From Beijerinckiaceae bacterium (GTDB taxonomy: Bacteria; Pseudomonadota; Alphaproteobacteria; Rhizobiales; Beijerinckiaceae): DNA of 64,000 nt. Shown here piece by piece: positions 37,615 to 46,290 of this stretch. The translations under genes and the position numbers were made by a program. The notes under the pieces are model-generated. The model saw only the letters and a list, made by a program, of their open reading frames with translations. It was not told the origin of the DNA and did not search any database. Every line of letters begins with the position of its first letter. The first letter of the stretch is position 1. The stretch spans positions 5,001 to 69,000 of the forward strand of contig JAPZSB010000006.1 of assembly GCA_027531565.1 (NCBI GenBank), read 5' to 3'.

Positions 37615-39113
37615 TTGGTAACCCACCCAAATTCGTTCGCAAGCAGCGCGCGCACTTCGGGAAAGCGCGTGCGAAACGGATCGATGACAGACATCATGTC
37701 GAGAACCCGAGCATCGGGGTCGGCGAGCGATTTTGTTAGCTGCCGGTATGTGGTCACAGCGGTATCGCGGAGACCGCCCTCGGAAATATCCGCCCCCGCG
37801 ACTTCCTCCGGTTTTCCAGACAGGTCGACAATCAGCGTATCGATGGGTAACGCCGCCGCCGCGAGCTCGAATGCATGCCGGAGTCGAAGGGCGATGTCTT
37901 GATCAACATCGTCCAGAAGCTGAGACATGACAGGGTGGTCGAGATTCAAGCGGTATCTGATCTCGCCGCCCTGCTGCACACGGTTCCAAACTGGAAGACG
38001 CGTATCATTAGTGAGAATTCGGCCGCGGTGTGTGTAGACGCGCTTCGATGTTGCCCCAATTCGCTCAACCAGTGCCCGGAGATGGTCGCGCAGTTCCTGC
38101 GGGAGCTGTGCCGAGGCTTTCTTGACATCGATCTTCCAATACTGATCGAGCTCCCGCGGCGTATCGATGCGAACTCGGGCCAGCTTTGTGGCTTCTGTTT
38201 GTCTTGCGAGCCCAAACCACGTGCCATGAATAATCAGACGCCGCTCCCGGTAGACATAGAAACCCTGGTTCTTGGTATAGCCGGCCCTACCCGCGTACCT
38301 TTCCCACTCTGCCTTGCCGACCTTGCGGTGATGAGGCAGCGTGAAGGCTTGGATCAGGATATCCTTCCCTCGAAGACGAAGTGGCTCTGGCTCCTGTGGC
38401 TCACGCTGTGTGGCGGCATGATCCGAAAAAAATGGGTCGAAAGGCTTCAACGCCCGACCGTTCAGCTTTATTGCGATCTTTCGTTGCCCGGGCTCTCCCG
38501 AAAGAAAGCGGTGAAAGACAAGCTCGAGGTGTTCACGCGCTTCGTCTAGCGCAACGCCAATCGAGCCCCCAGACTTTTCCTTTCCCGTTGTGGCAACTCG
38601 GTCCAGCTTTTCCCAGACAACAAGGGTGCCTTCGCCAACCAGCTTATCGGCAAATGGAACCTCGATAAGCGTCGCGGGAAGGAGAACCTCCCATCTGTTT
38701 GCTTCGGAAACATGATCCAAGTCCCAAATCGCACAGGTGACGATCCCAGCCTTCCTCGTGACCACGGAAAGACGCCTCGCTTGGGAGAACGACGCGGTCT
38801 TCAGTCCCAGACCAAACCGGCCCAGATCATGTGGTCGATCATCGGAGGCCGGGTTTCGACTGCCCGGGCGCATCGCCTGAAGAAGTTCGTCGCGCGACAT
38901 GCCGCAGCCGTCATCTAGGACCGAGATCACCGGCTGCTCACCCGATGTTCTCGAAAGGATCTCGATCCTTGTTGCGCCGGCCGAGATCGAATTGTCGACG
39001 ATGTCGGCTAGCGCCGTGTCCAGCGAGTAGCCGATGTCGCGCATACTCTCGATGAGCTTCGATGCTTCAGGCTCGAGTACCCAGCGCTCCACTTTCAACC
39101 CCACCGTCGACAA
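37611..39113 (-). CDS. GHKL ATPase (MutL/MORC-like)
   Basis: 500 residues. GHKL ATP-binding motifs: N box ALADIVDNSISAGATRI, G1 VLDDGCGM, G2 in RFGLGLKTASFSQA. A transducer-type domain follows (about residues 210-350). The arrangement is that of the prokaryotic MORC-like ATPases of restriction-modification operons rather than of a histidine kinase or repair MutL. It starts eight bases after the dcm stop and overlaps the Z1 gene (ATGA). In MutL/MORC proteins ATP-dependent dimerisation clamps DNA; the same is inferred here. Confidence 0.9.
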   Translation of the reverse strand: MSTVGLKVERWVLEPEASKLIESMRDIGYSLDTALADIVDNSISAGATRIEILSRTSGEQPVISVLDDGCGMSRDELLQAMRPGSRNPASDDRPHDLGRFGLGLKTASFSQARRLSVVTRKAGIVTCAIWDLDHVSEANRWEVLLPATLIEVPFADKLVGEGTLVVWEKLDRVATTGKEKSGGSIGVALDEAREHLELVFHRFLSGEPGQRKIAIKLNGRALKPFDPFFSDHAATQREPQEPEPLRLRGKDILIQAFTLPHHRKVGKAEWERYAGRAGYTKNQGFYVYRERRLIIHGTWFGLARQTEATKLARVRIDTPRELDQYWKIDVKKASAQLPQELRDHLRALVERIGATSKRVYTHRGRILTNDTRLPVWNRVQQGGEIRYRLNLDHPVMSQLLDDVDQDIALRLRHAFELAAAALPIDTLIVDLSGKPEEVAGADISEGGLRDTAVTTYRQLTKSLADPDARVLDMMSVIDPFRTRFPEVRALLANEFGWVTK

Positions 39114-39121
39114 GATTTCTG

Positions 39122-40738
39122 TCAGGCACGCTCCAGCTCGTTATTGGCAGTCAGGACATCACCCTGTGATCCCTGAGCGCCGTTTTCGAATCTGTTCTTC
39201 AATATCTGCCAAAGCGTAGAAGCGATGCAATGAGCCAGCAATGGGGGTACGGCATTTCCGACTTGGACATACTGTTCAGTGCGATTGCCAAGGAAAAGGT
39301 AATTGTCCGGGAACGTCTGTAGTCTTGCAGCTTCGCGGACTGTCAGACTGCGACACTGTGTTGGGTCCGGATGGATGAAATAATGTCCGTCCTTCGAAAT
39401 GTGGCTGACAACAGTTGTGGCAGGTGCATCCCAAATCTGCACCCGGAACCGATCCGCAAATTTTCCAGTCTGCCAGTTGGCGTGCCGCGGCGCCAGGAAC
39501 GAGGGAAACTCCGATGCTTTCGGGGATCGACCCGCAGCTTCCGCGAAAATGGCTGCAAACAGATAGCGCCCGAGATCGGACGGCATGTGGCCGCGCGTGT
39601 CATGGTTCAACGTGACTGCAAGCCGTGGATCCATTAACCACTCGGTCAGAAGCCCCGGACAATCGGGCAAAGGCCGTGCAGCCTCCGCGGACATGCGGCA
39701 AAGCGGTTCATTGCGCTGGCGGAACGCGATGCGCATGCGCGCGATAGCCTCGTCATATGCCGATTGACGCTCAGGAGGACCGGAAACACGGACCATCGAG
39801 AGCTGTTCGAGTGCATTCGCGATAACATCCGCCCACTGCCCTGCCGCATCCGGCTTTCCACTGAGACCACTGCGCAGCTTGGGCAGTCCTTCGAGGACAT
39901 GACGAACCGTTGCCCGGGAATTCGATGTCTTCAGGCAAAGGTCTTGATTGAGGTGCGGCTCGCGATCGAGTCGAATGCCCACGACGATCACCCGATGGCG
40001 GGCTTGCGGGAGGCCGTGCTCCTCTGCACGAATAACAAAGTCCTTCGCTTCCGGCTCTGCACCATCGGTGGCAAGCAATCCGTTTCGCGGAGCCGACAAC
40101 GCGACTAACCGATATCCTTCGGCTTTCAGGTCATCGAGAACACGCTTGAACACGGCGACGCCATCCACCGTAGATGACAATATTCCCTTGACATTTTCCA
40201 TCACGAAGGCCGCCGGCTTCAGCCGACGCAAGGTCGCGATATAGGCCCGATAGAGAAAGTGGCGTGGGTCGTTTTTTGCCTCGTATTCGGCATTGCCGGC
40301 ATTTCGTGCCCGCCCCACGAGTGAATAGGCTTGGCACGGGGGGCCCCCGATTAGGATGGTCCTGTCACCGAATTCCCGTCGGATGTCATCGACCTGCGAG
40401 TCGATCTTCCTCTGGTCGACTTCGTTGCCGAGTTCCCGACGGATGGCAATGCGATTAGCATGTTGCCATTGTTCGGGGTGTAGCCTCGCCCAGTCCGGTT
40501 CTTCACCGCGCTTATTCAGCCAAGAGTAATAGGCTTCCGGAAAGCCACCCTCGAATTCACGCAGAAACGTACGCAACAACAGCGTCCTATGAGCTGCGGG
40601 ATCCTTTTCAACCGACAGGCGAACCCGGAACGGATGCCTACCGTTGTCCGAGAACGCCGAAAAGCCCTCTGCAAGGCCACCTGGACCTGCAAAGAGATCG
40701 ACTATGCCATATTGCGTGGTCAAGCCTGTGCTCTTCAT
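39122..40738 (-). CDS. DNA (cytosine-5) methyltransferase
   Basis: 538-residue C5 methyltransferase, the modification enzyme of the cluster. Motif I IVDLFAGPGGLAEGF, motif IV with catalytic Cys IGGPPCQAYSLVGRARN, motif VI FVMENVKG, motif VIII GLPQARHRVIVVG and the closing motifs IX-X with QVGNAVPPLLA. The target-recognition region lies between about residues 330 and 440; its specificity cannot be read. First gene of the operon; a 15-bp inverted repeat lies just upstream. The divergent vsr gene supports 5-methylcytosine formation. Confidence 0.93.
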   Translation of the reverse strand: MKSTGLTTQYGIVDLFAGPGGLAEGFSAFSDNGRHPFRVRLSVEKDPAAHRTLLLRTFLREFEGGFPEAYYSWLNKRGEEPDWARLHPEQWQHANRIAIRRELGNEVDQRKIDSQVDDIRREFGDRTILIGGPPCQAYSLVGRARNAGNAEYEAKNDPRHFLYRAYIATLRRLKPAAFVMENVKGILSSTVDGVAVFKRVLDDLKAEGYRLVALSAPRNGLLATDGAEPEAKDFVIRAEEHGLPQARHRVIVVGIRLDREPHLNQDLCLKTSNSRATVRHVLEGLPKLRSGLSGKPDAAGQWADVIANALEQLSMVRVSGPPERQSAYDEAIARMRIAFRQRNEPLCRMSAEAARPLPDCPGLLTEWLMDPRLAVTLNHDTRGHMPSDLGRYLFAAIFAEAAGRSPKASEFPSFLAPRHANWQTGKFADRFRVQIWDAPATTVVSHISKDGHYFIHPDPTQCRSLTVREAARLQTFPDNYLFLGNRTEQYVQVGNAVPPLLAHCIASTLWQILKNRFENGAQGSQGDVLTANNELERA

Positions 40739-40746
40739 ATCTCTTC

Positions 40747-40761
40747 ATGGGATATACCCAT
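40747..40761. promoter_or_regulatory. Inverted repeat in the dcm-vsr divergent promoter
   Basis: ATGGG and CCCAT around ATATA, located 9 bases before the methyltransferase start codon and 32 before vsr. Two direct copies of CTCTTCAT (40731, 40741) are adjacent. It is a candidate operator for control of both genes. Confidence 0.45.
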
Positions 40762-40793
40762 ATCGACATAAATTGCGAGCCTCGCCAAGAAAC

Positions 40794-41213
40794 ATGAACG
40801 ACATCGTCGACAGGGAAACCCGATCCCGCATGATGGCAGGGATCAAAGGCAAAAACACGGGGCCAGAACTAATGCTGCGGCGACTTCTCCATCAAGCTGG
40901 CTTTCGCTATCGAATTCACCCCAAGAATCTGCCGGGCAAGCCGGATATCGTACTGCCGCGCTACAGGGCCGCTGTCTTCGTGCATGGCTGCTTCTGGCAC
41001 CGGCATCCGGGCTGCCGATATTCGACGGTTCCGAGCAGCAACACGGAATTCTGGAACGCCAAGTTTGCCGCAAACGTTACTCGCGATGCCAAGAAGGAGC
41101 GGGCGTTGATTGCCGCTGGGTGGCGGGTCGCGGTTGTCTGGGAGTGCGAGTTGAAGCGTGACGCAGTTGGATTGACTGCCAGTGTGGTGAATTGGTTAGT
41201 CTCGCGCCCATAG
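40794..41213 (+). CDS. vsr: Very short patch repair endonuclease Vsr
   Basis: 139 residues. Nicks DNA 5' of T:G mismatches caused by deamination of 5-methylcytosine. It shows DRETRSRMMAGIKGKNTGPE, the catalytic Asp in LPGKPDIVLPRY, FVHGCFWHRHPGCRYSTVPSSNTEFW (in parts) and GWRVAVVWECEL. Divergent from the methyltransferase, 55 bases apart, as usual for C5-type systems. Confidence 0.95.
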   Translation: MNDIVDRETRSRMMAGIKGKNTGPELMLRRLLHQAGFRYRIHPKNLPGKPDIVLPRYRAAVFVHGCFWHRHPGCRYSTVPSSNTEFWNAKFAANVTRDAKKERALIAAGWRVAVVWECELKRDAVGLTASVVNWLVSRP

Positions 41214-41239
41214 GGCGAACGGTGACAACCATTGCATGA

Positions 41240-41788
41240 TAGCGGTCTTTGTATCGGGTGGTCGACGGCAAGGGACTGCGGTCGCCTTTAACCGGGAACA
41301 GGTTCTGTTGCTTGGGCCAGCGATCATCGCAGATCGGCTAGAGGTTCTGCTAGGCATCCGCGAGCCAGCCATAGGCGAGATGCCCGTTTTCGCCCTGGTG
41401 CGGTTCGGCATAGCTGGTCGGGCGGAACCGGGTGGGGCGTCATGCTACCGGGGCTCTCGCAGAAGGCACAGCAATACCCGAAGACGCTGCCGAGCTCCTC
41501 GGCCAGCGGGCCGTTCTTGCCCGCCAGCCGTGATGGCAGATGCCGGTCCGGCGGCCGCGTCAGTGCATGTTCCCGCGGATCGAGTTCAAGGAACGCCAGA
41601 TATTCCAGCCGCATCTGCACGAATTCGCTGCTGGCCAGGAGTTTCGGCGGCAGGGCCGGGCGTTTCACATAGCGCACGGCTGGACCCCGCAGGATTGGAC
41701 GGTACGAGAGTGAAGCCTCCGCCTTTCGCGCGTCTGTGGCAATGTCCACATGGCTTGTTCGGGGCCGGAAGGGGACAGGCAGCTTCAT
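41240..41788 (-). pseudogene. Decayed HNH endonuclease gene
   Basis: Read on the minus strand from 41788: RGPAVRYVKRPALPPKLLAS, then LEYLAFLELDPREHALTRPPDRHL and VFGYCCAFCES, the first CxxC of an HNH domain. Near 41435 the frame is lost; another frame continues FRPTSYAEPHQGENGHLAYGWLADA, then a TAG where Trp is expected, QNL, another TAG, and PICDDRWPKQQNLFPVKGDRSPLPS. The order matches HNH proteins of the type paired with ATPases in Septu/retron-like systems. At least one frameshift and two nonsense changes mark it as dead. Confidence 0.75.
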
Positions 41789-41906
41789 TGCAATCGAGCT
41801 AGCAAATCTGCCGTCGCCGGTTAGTTGCCGGGCACAGCAGTTGTGACCCGCTCCCTAGCGCTGCGCGACCAAATTCCAGTCTCAAAATCTAAACCTTGCG
41901 CTTTCA

Positions 41907-43631
41907 CTAGAGTACGTGGGTAGTTATCGGACAACCACTGCTTGCCAGGAGAGCCTGCATTCGCGGGGTACGACTTTTGGGGATCGCAATCGCGAGAAGG
42001 CGCTGGGCTCTCGAGGCGGCGACGTAGATCTTCCTTGCATCTTCGGCAGAATTTCCTCCACCGCTCCCCTCAAGGTGCGAAAGGATATCTCCTGTCTTTT
42101 GGCTGGTCAGCACCACGCAGACAGCGGGAAACTCTAGGCCCTTTGCCGAATGTATCGTCCGGGCGGGATGGGACTCCGCCGGCGGCGTCGCCAAGGCAGT
42201 TCCAAGGTCGGCACTCGATCTCAGGCGCTGACCGATCGTGCTGGTTCCCGAAAGTCCGCGTGCAAGCAGGATTCTCGCTCTATCGAGCCATCGCGTGGCG
42301 TCCATGCGGGCGTCAAAGCGAAGCGCTGCAGCGATTTCGATGATCTCTGGCCGCCATCGACCATCCTCAAGGCCATTGGCTGCAACATAGCTATAATATG
42401 CGCCAGCGGTGTCGATGTGACCTTGCACCAACAAGATCGCCTTGTGGAGGTTGACCAGCGCCTCGCGTCGGTTCCCGGCCCCGAACGAGAAATGGTAGTT
42501 TGTCGCTGCCTGGGCGAGAACCAATGTCATATGCTCGGTAGGGCCGAGTGTCGGACGGCCGATCGCCTTGGCGGCACTCGCCAAGGTCGACGCCAATATC
42601 GGGGCGTTCGTCGGCAGTATCCCGAGCGATTTGACGAGTTCGGTAAACTTTGTGCCTATCTCAGCCGGTACGCCGGTGCCGCCATATGAAAGGACATGTA
42701 CAGGAGTCGGATCGGCCTTGTACCGGCCGAGCGGCTCGTCGGGATGGTCGCGCAGCCATGGTGGTCGAAGGGCTACGATCGCAGAGCAGATTGCGGGCGT
42801 GGAGCGGAAATTTCCCCTCATTGGGAGACGATCGGTCGCAGAGAAGCGTTCGGCGAACGCGGTTAGTTCGTACGTGACGCCCCCGCGGAACTGATAGATC
42901 GACTGATTCGGGTCGCAGATCACCTTAACGCTCAGACCCGAGTCGCGAAGCCACTGTACGATCTCAAGGTCAGCGGGATTGCAATCTTGCGCCTCGTCGA
43001 CAACGATTTCCTTGAAACGCGCTGCGAGGGCCTGCCCCAACCTCTTGGCGAAAGCCGTGTCGTTCAACCGCTCTCTAACGCATTCCCGAACGTCTTCGAA
43101 GTCCACAAGACCCTGCTGTCGCGCAGCCGCGAGGATGTTGCGAGCGCGCGTCTCGTGGCGGGTCCCGTCACGACTAGGCGGAAACCCAAGATCGGCGGCG
43201 AGCCGCCGGTCCAATGCGCTCGTCTTTCTGTTGAAGGCACTGAGGGGCAAGGCCTGCGCCCCCGGGAATGGCTGAACGGCCCAATCCGGCTTGTCGGGGA
43301 TAAGGCGGGGTGCCTCGTTGCATCCGGGAATGCCGAAGGGCACTACAAAAAATTGCCAGAGGAACCGGTCGAACGTGCCGATGAAACTCGGGAACAGCGG
43401 CGACGGCAAAACGCCGAAGGCTCTGAGCCGCATCTCGAGCTCGTCGATCGCGGCGTTGGTAAAGGAGAGGAAGGCGACGCCCCGGCGGTCCTTGCGATCA
43501 GCGAGGACATGACGCGCACGTTCCACCATGGTGCGCGTCTTGCCCGCGCCAGGACAGGCGGTCACGAATGCGGGGCCGTCGTGGGCGACGATCGCGAATT
43601 GCTCGTCCGTTGGCAAATAGGTGTCGGTCAC
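41907..43631 (-). CDS. UvrD-like helicase, Gabija GajB-like
   Basis: 574-residue superfamily I helicase. Q motif YLPTDEQFAIV, Walker A TACPGAGKTRTMVERA, motif Ia LSFTNAAIDEL, Walker B IVVDEAQDCNPADLE, motif III DPNQSIYQFRGG, and late motifs with TIHSAKGLEFPAVCVVL and KIYVAASRAQRLLAIAI. Start is GTG 43631, which overlaps the stop of the upstream nuclease gene in GTGA; a longer frame to 43805 lies inside that gene. Pairing with an OLD-family nuclease is the definition of Gabija/class 2 OLD loci, where GajB senses DNA ends and activates GajA. Confidence 0.87.
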   Translation of the reverse strand: MTDTYLPTDEQFAIVAHDGPAFVTACPGAGKTRTMVERARHVLADRKDRRGVAFLSFTNAAIDELEMRLRAFGVLPSPLFPSFIGTFDRFLWQFFVVPFGIPGCNEAPRLIPDKPDWAVQPFPGAQALPLSAFNRKTSALDRRLAADLGFPPSRDGTRHETRARNILAAARQQGLVDFEDVRECVRERLNDTAFAKRLGQALAARFKEIVVDEAQDCNPADLEIVQWLRDSGLSVKVICDPNQSIYQFRGGVTYELTAFAERFSATDRLPMRGNFRSTPAICSAIVALRPPWLRDHPDEPLGRYKADPTPVHVLSYGGTGVPAEIGTKFTELVKSLGILPTNAPILASTLASAAKAIGRPTLGPTEHMTLVLAQAATNYHFSFGAGNRREALVNLHKAILLVQGHIDTAGAYYSYVAANGLEDGRWRPEIIEIAAALRFDARMDATRWLDRARILLARGLSGTSTIGQRLRSSADLGTALATPPAESHPARTIHSAKGLEFPAVCVVLTSQKTGDILSHLEGSGGGNSAEDARKIYVAASRAQRLLAIAIPKSRTPRMQALLASSGCPITTHVL

Positions 43632-45607
43632 GTCTCGACCAACCGTTCGATCGCGGTTGCTATATAGGCGGGGACTGTGAACGTCTCCCCATCCTCGATA
43701 AGGCGCGCGAGCACTTGCGCGAAGTCGCCTTTGCGGGCGGCTTTGAAGATTTTGTGAATTGCGCGGGCCCGGTCGTCTCCGGATTTCGAGACCGCATTTT
43801 GCCACTTTTTCTTCGAGCGCGGGTGAAGCTCGAGATAGGCCTTTTCGAGGATAGCAGCATTGCCCGCTTCGATCAGTTCGGCCTCAAGGGAATAGGTGCT
43901 GGTAATGGCGGCGAATATATCGTTTGCGCTCATATCGGCAGCGAGCTTCTCGAGCGCCGCTTTGCGCCGTTCGCCCGGGATAATGGCTTCATCATCCTCA
44001 ATGGAGAGCGCCACATTGTTGCCCTCGGTGAGGGGCGACACCTCATCCGCAGCGTCGGCATCAGCTTCGCCCTCGTCCTCATCGTCGATCTTGAGGCCCT
44101 TGTCGCCATCGGTGACGACCACTACCCGGTCAGCGATCCGCGCATCATCGAGTTTGGTAAGAAGGAGCCTGACATAGGGCGCGAAATCGACCCCATCAAT
44201 CGGAATGAAAACGGCTGACCGAAAAAGCCTCAACTTCTCGAGATGACCTTTAAGCACATGATGTTTGGCGATCGCAGGCAAGAGAAGCGCCTCCGCGATC
44301 CCTTCGACGAGCAACGCACGTCCCCCAAACAGCAGAGCCGCCTTGGTGACGTCGAGATATCGGTCGACCTTTCGACGGTCGTCTTCCGCCAGGGGCATAT
44401 TCGCAAGTGGCATACAGCGCGTGGCCCGTCGCGGTACAGTCGCCGATACGGTCGCCGCAACAGACTCCATTCCGGCGTTTGGATCGGCCGATGCGTCGGA
44501 GGAAAGGACATTTTCGATGGTTTCGGCGTCAAGCGATGCGGGTTCAGTTTTCTTCTCTCCCTTCGCGAGCGTTCGAGAGCATGTGATCACAGACTTGAAC
44601 ACGACGAGCCGGTCGCTGCTGACCCACGCCGACAAATTGGGCGAGTGGGTGGCAACCACGACCTGCAACTCGCCAGCTGGGCCGTGATCGGTCGGCGGTG
44701 TCTTGCGCGACTCTTGCGCCTGCTCGCTTAAGAACGACAGAACCGCTGCCTGAAGCTGGGGGTGGAGATGGGCCTCAGGTTCCTCAACAAGAAAAAGGGT
44801 CAGGTCTGCCGTGCGAACCTTCTCTAGTTCGACCGCGATGATCGCCATGAACAGCAGGTTCGCATAACCATGTCCCGAATAACGGAGATCCTCGGGATCA
44901 ACGCCGTGATCGGCGAGCTTGAACCGCAAGTCGCGGGCGATATCGATAAGGGCTTCATCGGCGGCGAAACCCAGCGATGCCGACTGGCGGCGGACCCCTC
45001 CTGTTAGCGCTGCGAGCCCCTTTTCGACGGCGGCGTCGACCTTCGTAAGAACTTCGTGGGAGTGCGAGCGACCAAGTTCTTTGGCGAGTTCGTCGGCGGA
45101 CGTATCTTCAAGAAAGTGATGAAGAAGCGCCATGATGCGCGTGGGGTTTCCTGATGCCAGAGCACGTTTCGCGTCTCGCAGCGTCGGCAGATAGACGTGC
45201 CGAACCATGTCGTGACAGTTCGCTTCGGGCGCATTGCCTTCCTTGCCCGCCCACAGGGCGGGCTTGGCGCCAACCTGTGAGCCGTCATAGCGCAGCCCGA
45301 AGCATGCGCTCGTCATGCTCGCATCCGTGACAGCCGACAGAAAGCGCCCCTGCTGACCTACTAACAGCCCGGAGAAATAAGCTTCGAGTTCAAAGTAGCG
45401 GGAGCCGCATTGAAAGCGGACGTCGGTCGGCTCGCAGTAAATTTCGCGGCGTCCGCTAAGCGGTGCCGTCAACAGTCTGATAGCGTCGATCGCGTTGCTC
45501 TTGCCGCCGTTGTTCTCCCCAACGAATACCGTCAAATCCTTCTGCAACTCGAGTTGGGCGGAATCGAATGATCTAAAATTTTTGAACTGAACGCGCTTTA
45601 GATACAT
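43628..45607 (-). CDS. OLD-family ATPase/TOPRIM nuclease, Gabija GajA-like
   Basis: 659 residues. ABC-type ATPase half: LKRVQFKNFRSFDSAQLEL, Walker A FVGENNGGKSNAIDAIRLL, Walker B LTLFLVEEPEAHLHPQLQA, H loop VVATHSPNLSAWV. TOPRIM half: RALLVEGIAEALLLPAIA with the catalytic Glu and RVVVVTDGDKGLKI with the DxD. An acidic insertion (EDEGEADADAADE) follows. GajA prototypes are nearer 580 residues, so this is a long variant. Met 45607 is preferred to 45634 (GGGGG five bases upstream). Nicking of phage DNA upon nucleotide depletion is known for Gabija and inferred here. Confidence 0.87.
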   Translation of the reverse strand: MYLKRVQFKNFRSFDSAQLELQKDLTVFVGENNGGKSNAIDAIRLLTAPLSGRREIYCEPTDVRFQCGSRYFELEAYFSGLLVGQQGRFLSAVTDASMTSACFGLRYDGSQVGAKPALWAGKEGNAPEANCHDMVRHVYLPTLRDAKRALASGNPTRIMALLHHFLEDTSADELAKELGRSHSHEVLTKVDAAVEKGLAALTGGVRRQSASLGFAADEALIDIARDLRFKLADHGVDPEDLRYSGHGYANLLFMAIIAVELEKVRTADLTLFLVEEPEAHLHPQLQAAVLSFLSEQAQESRKTPPTDHGPAGELQVVVATHSPNLSAWVSSDRLVVFKSVITCSRTLAKGEKKTEPASLDAETIENVLSSDASADPNAGMESVAATVSATVPRRATRCMPLANMPLAEDDRRKVDRYLDVTKAALLFGGRALLVEGIAEALLLPAIAKHHVLKGHLEKLRLFRSAVFIPIDGVDFAPYVRLLLTKLDDARIADRVVVVTDGDKGLKIDDEDEGEADADAADEVSPLTEGNNVALSIEDDEAIIPGERRKAALEKLAADMSANDIFAAITSTYSLEAELIEAGNAAILEKAYLELHPRSKKKWQNAVSKSGDDRARAIHKIFKAARKGDFAQVLARLIEDGETFTVPAYIATAIERLVET

Positions 45608-45761
45608 GGTGCCCCCATCGTCCTCCTTCAGCATAGAGCAGGTGATGAACAGTAGCGATAGTCAATGATGAACCGATCGCGCGCGCATTCTGCCACACAT
45701 CGAGTATAATGGCGGATACCTGCGAATAGCCAAGGGACATGTATGGGAGAGAGCCACTGCG

Positions 45762-46205
45762 GTGGACAGACAGATGCTCAAGAAAATCTGGGACCAGCGC
45801 GATATCCCGGTCATCCTGCGTCGGGCAGAAAAGGGAGAACTTCTACGCGCTCGACTGCCCTATTCCGACGAAAATCGCTCGTGGCTGCAAAACGGGCGGC
45901 GCACCGCCCCAGTGTGGATCTCCGGGCCGCGCTATTGGGAGATCCCGAAGGCTTGGTTCAACGATTTCGTGGAGCGCGCGCTAGAGACGTTCGGGCGGGT
46001 CTATGTGATCCAACCCTATCGCGAGCAAGAGAAATGCTCGCATGCCTGCCTGAACGCCGTCGGCCATGAATGCCAATGCTCGTGCATGGGCAGGAATCAC
46101 GGCGTCGGCAATGACGGAAGCTGGTTCGAGATTTCCGAGACCTTCGCGACACGCTGGGGGGATCAGATGCTCGCATGCCGATTGATAACGATAAGAACTC
46201 GGTGA
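45762..46205 (+). CDS. Cysteine-rich hypothetical protein of genomic islands
   Basis: 147 residues, no named domain that I can cite. The C-terminal half holds EKCSHACLNAVGHECQCSC, five Cys in nineteen residues, followed by MGRNHGVGNDGSWFEISETFATRWGDQMLACRLIT; a metal site (zinc or Fe-S) is likely. The N-terminal half (PVILRRAEKGELLRARLPY; RTAPVWISGPRYWEIPKAWF) looks like a small beta-rich domain. Start is GTG 45762 or ATG 45774. Divergent from the Gabija-like pair and co-directional with the DUF6883 gene. Confidence 0.7.
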   Translation: MDRQMLKKIWDQRDIPVILRRAEKGELLRARLPYSDENRSWLQNGRRTAPVWISGPRYWEIPKAWFNDFVERALETFGRVYVIQPYREQEKCSHACLNAVGHECQCSCMGRNHGVGNDGSWFEISETFATRWGDQMLACRLITIRTR

Positions 46206-46290
46206 CGGGGTTGGCACGATTGTGAGATCAAATTGCGCGGATACGGTGCAGATGCTTGATCCGCGGTGGATCGGTGACCTTTCCTGACAA

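Noticed and set aside
31807-41213. BREX or DISARM system
   Set aside because: There is a methyltransferase, a helicase and a PD-(D/E)XK protein, but no PglZ, BrxC, DrmA/B or phospholipase D component. The GHKL-Z1-AIPR set fits the MORC-type clusters better.
43632-43805. N-terminal extension of the helicase frame
   Set aside because: These codons lie inside the 3' part of the nuclease gene. GTG 43631 overlaps its stop in GTGA and starts at the helicase Q motif, so the extension is not real.
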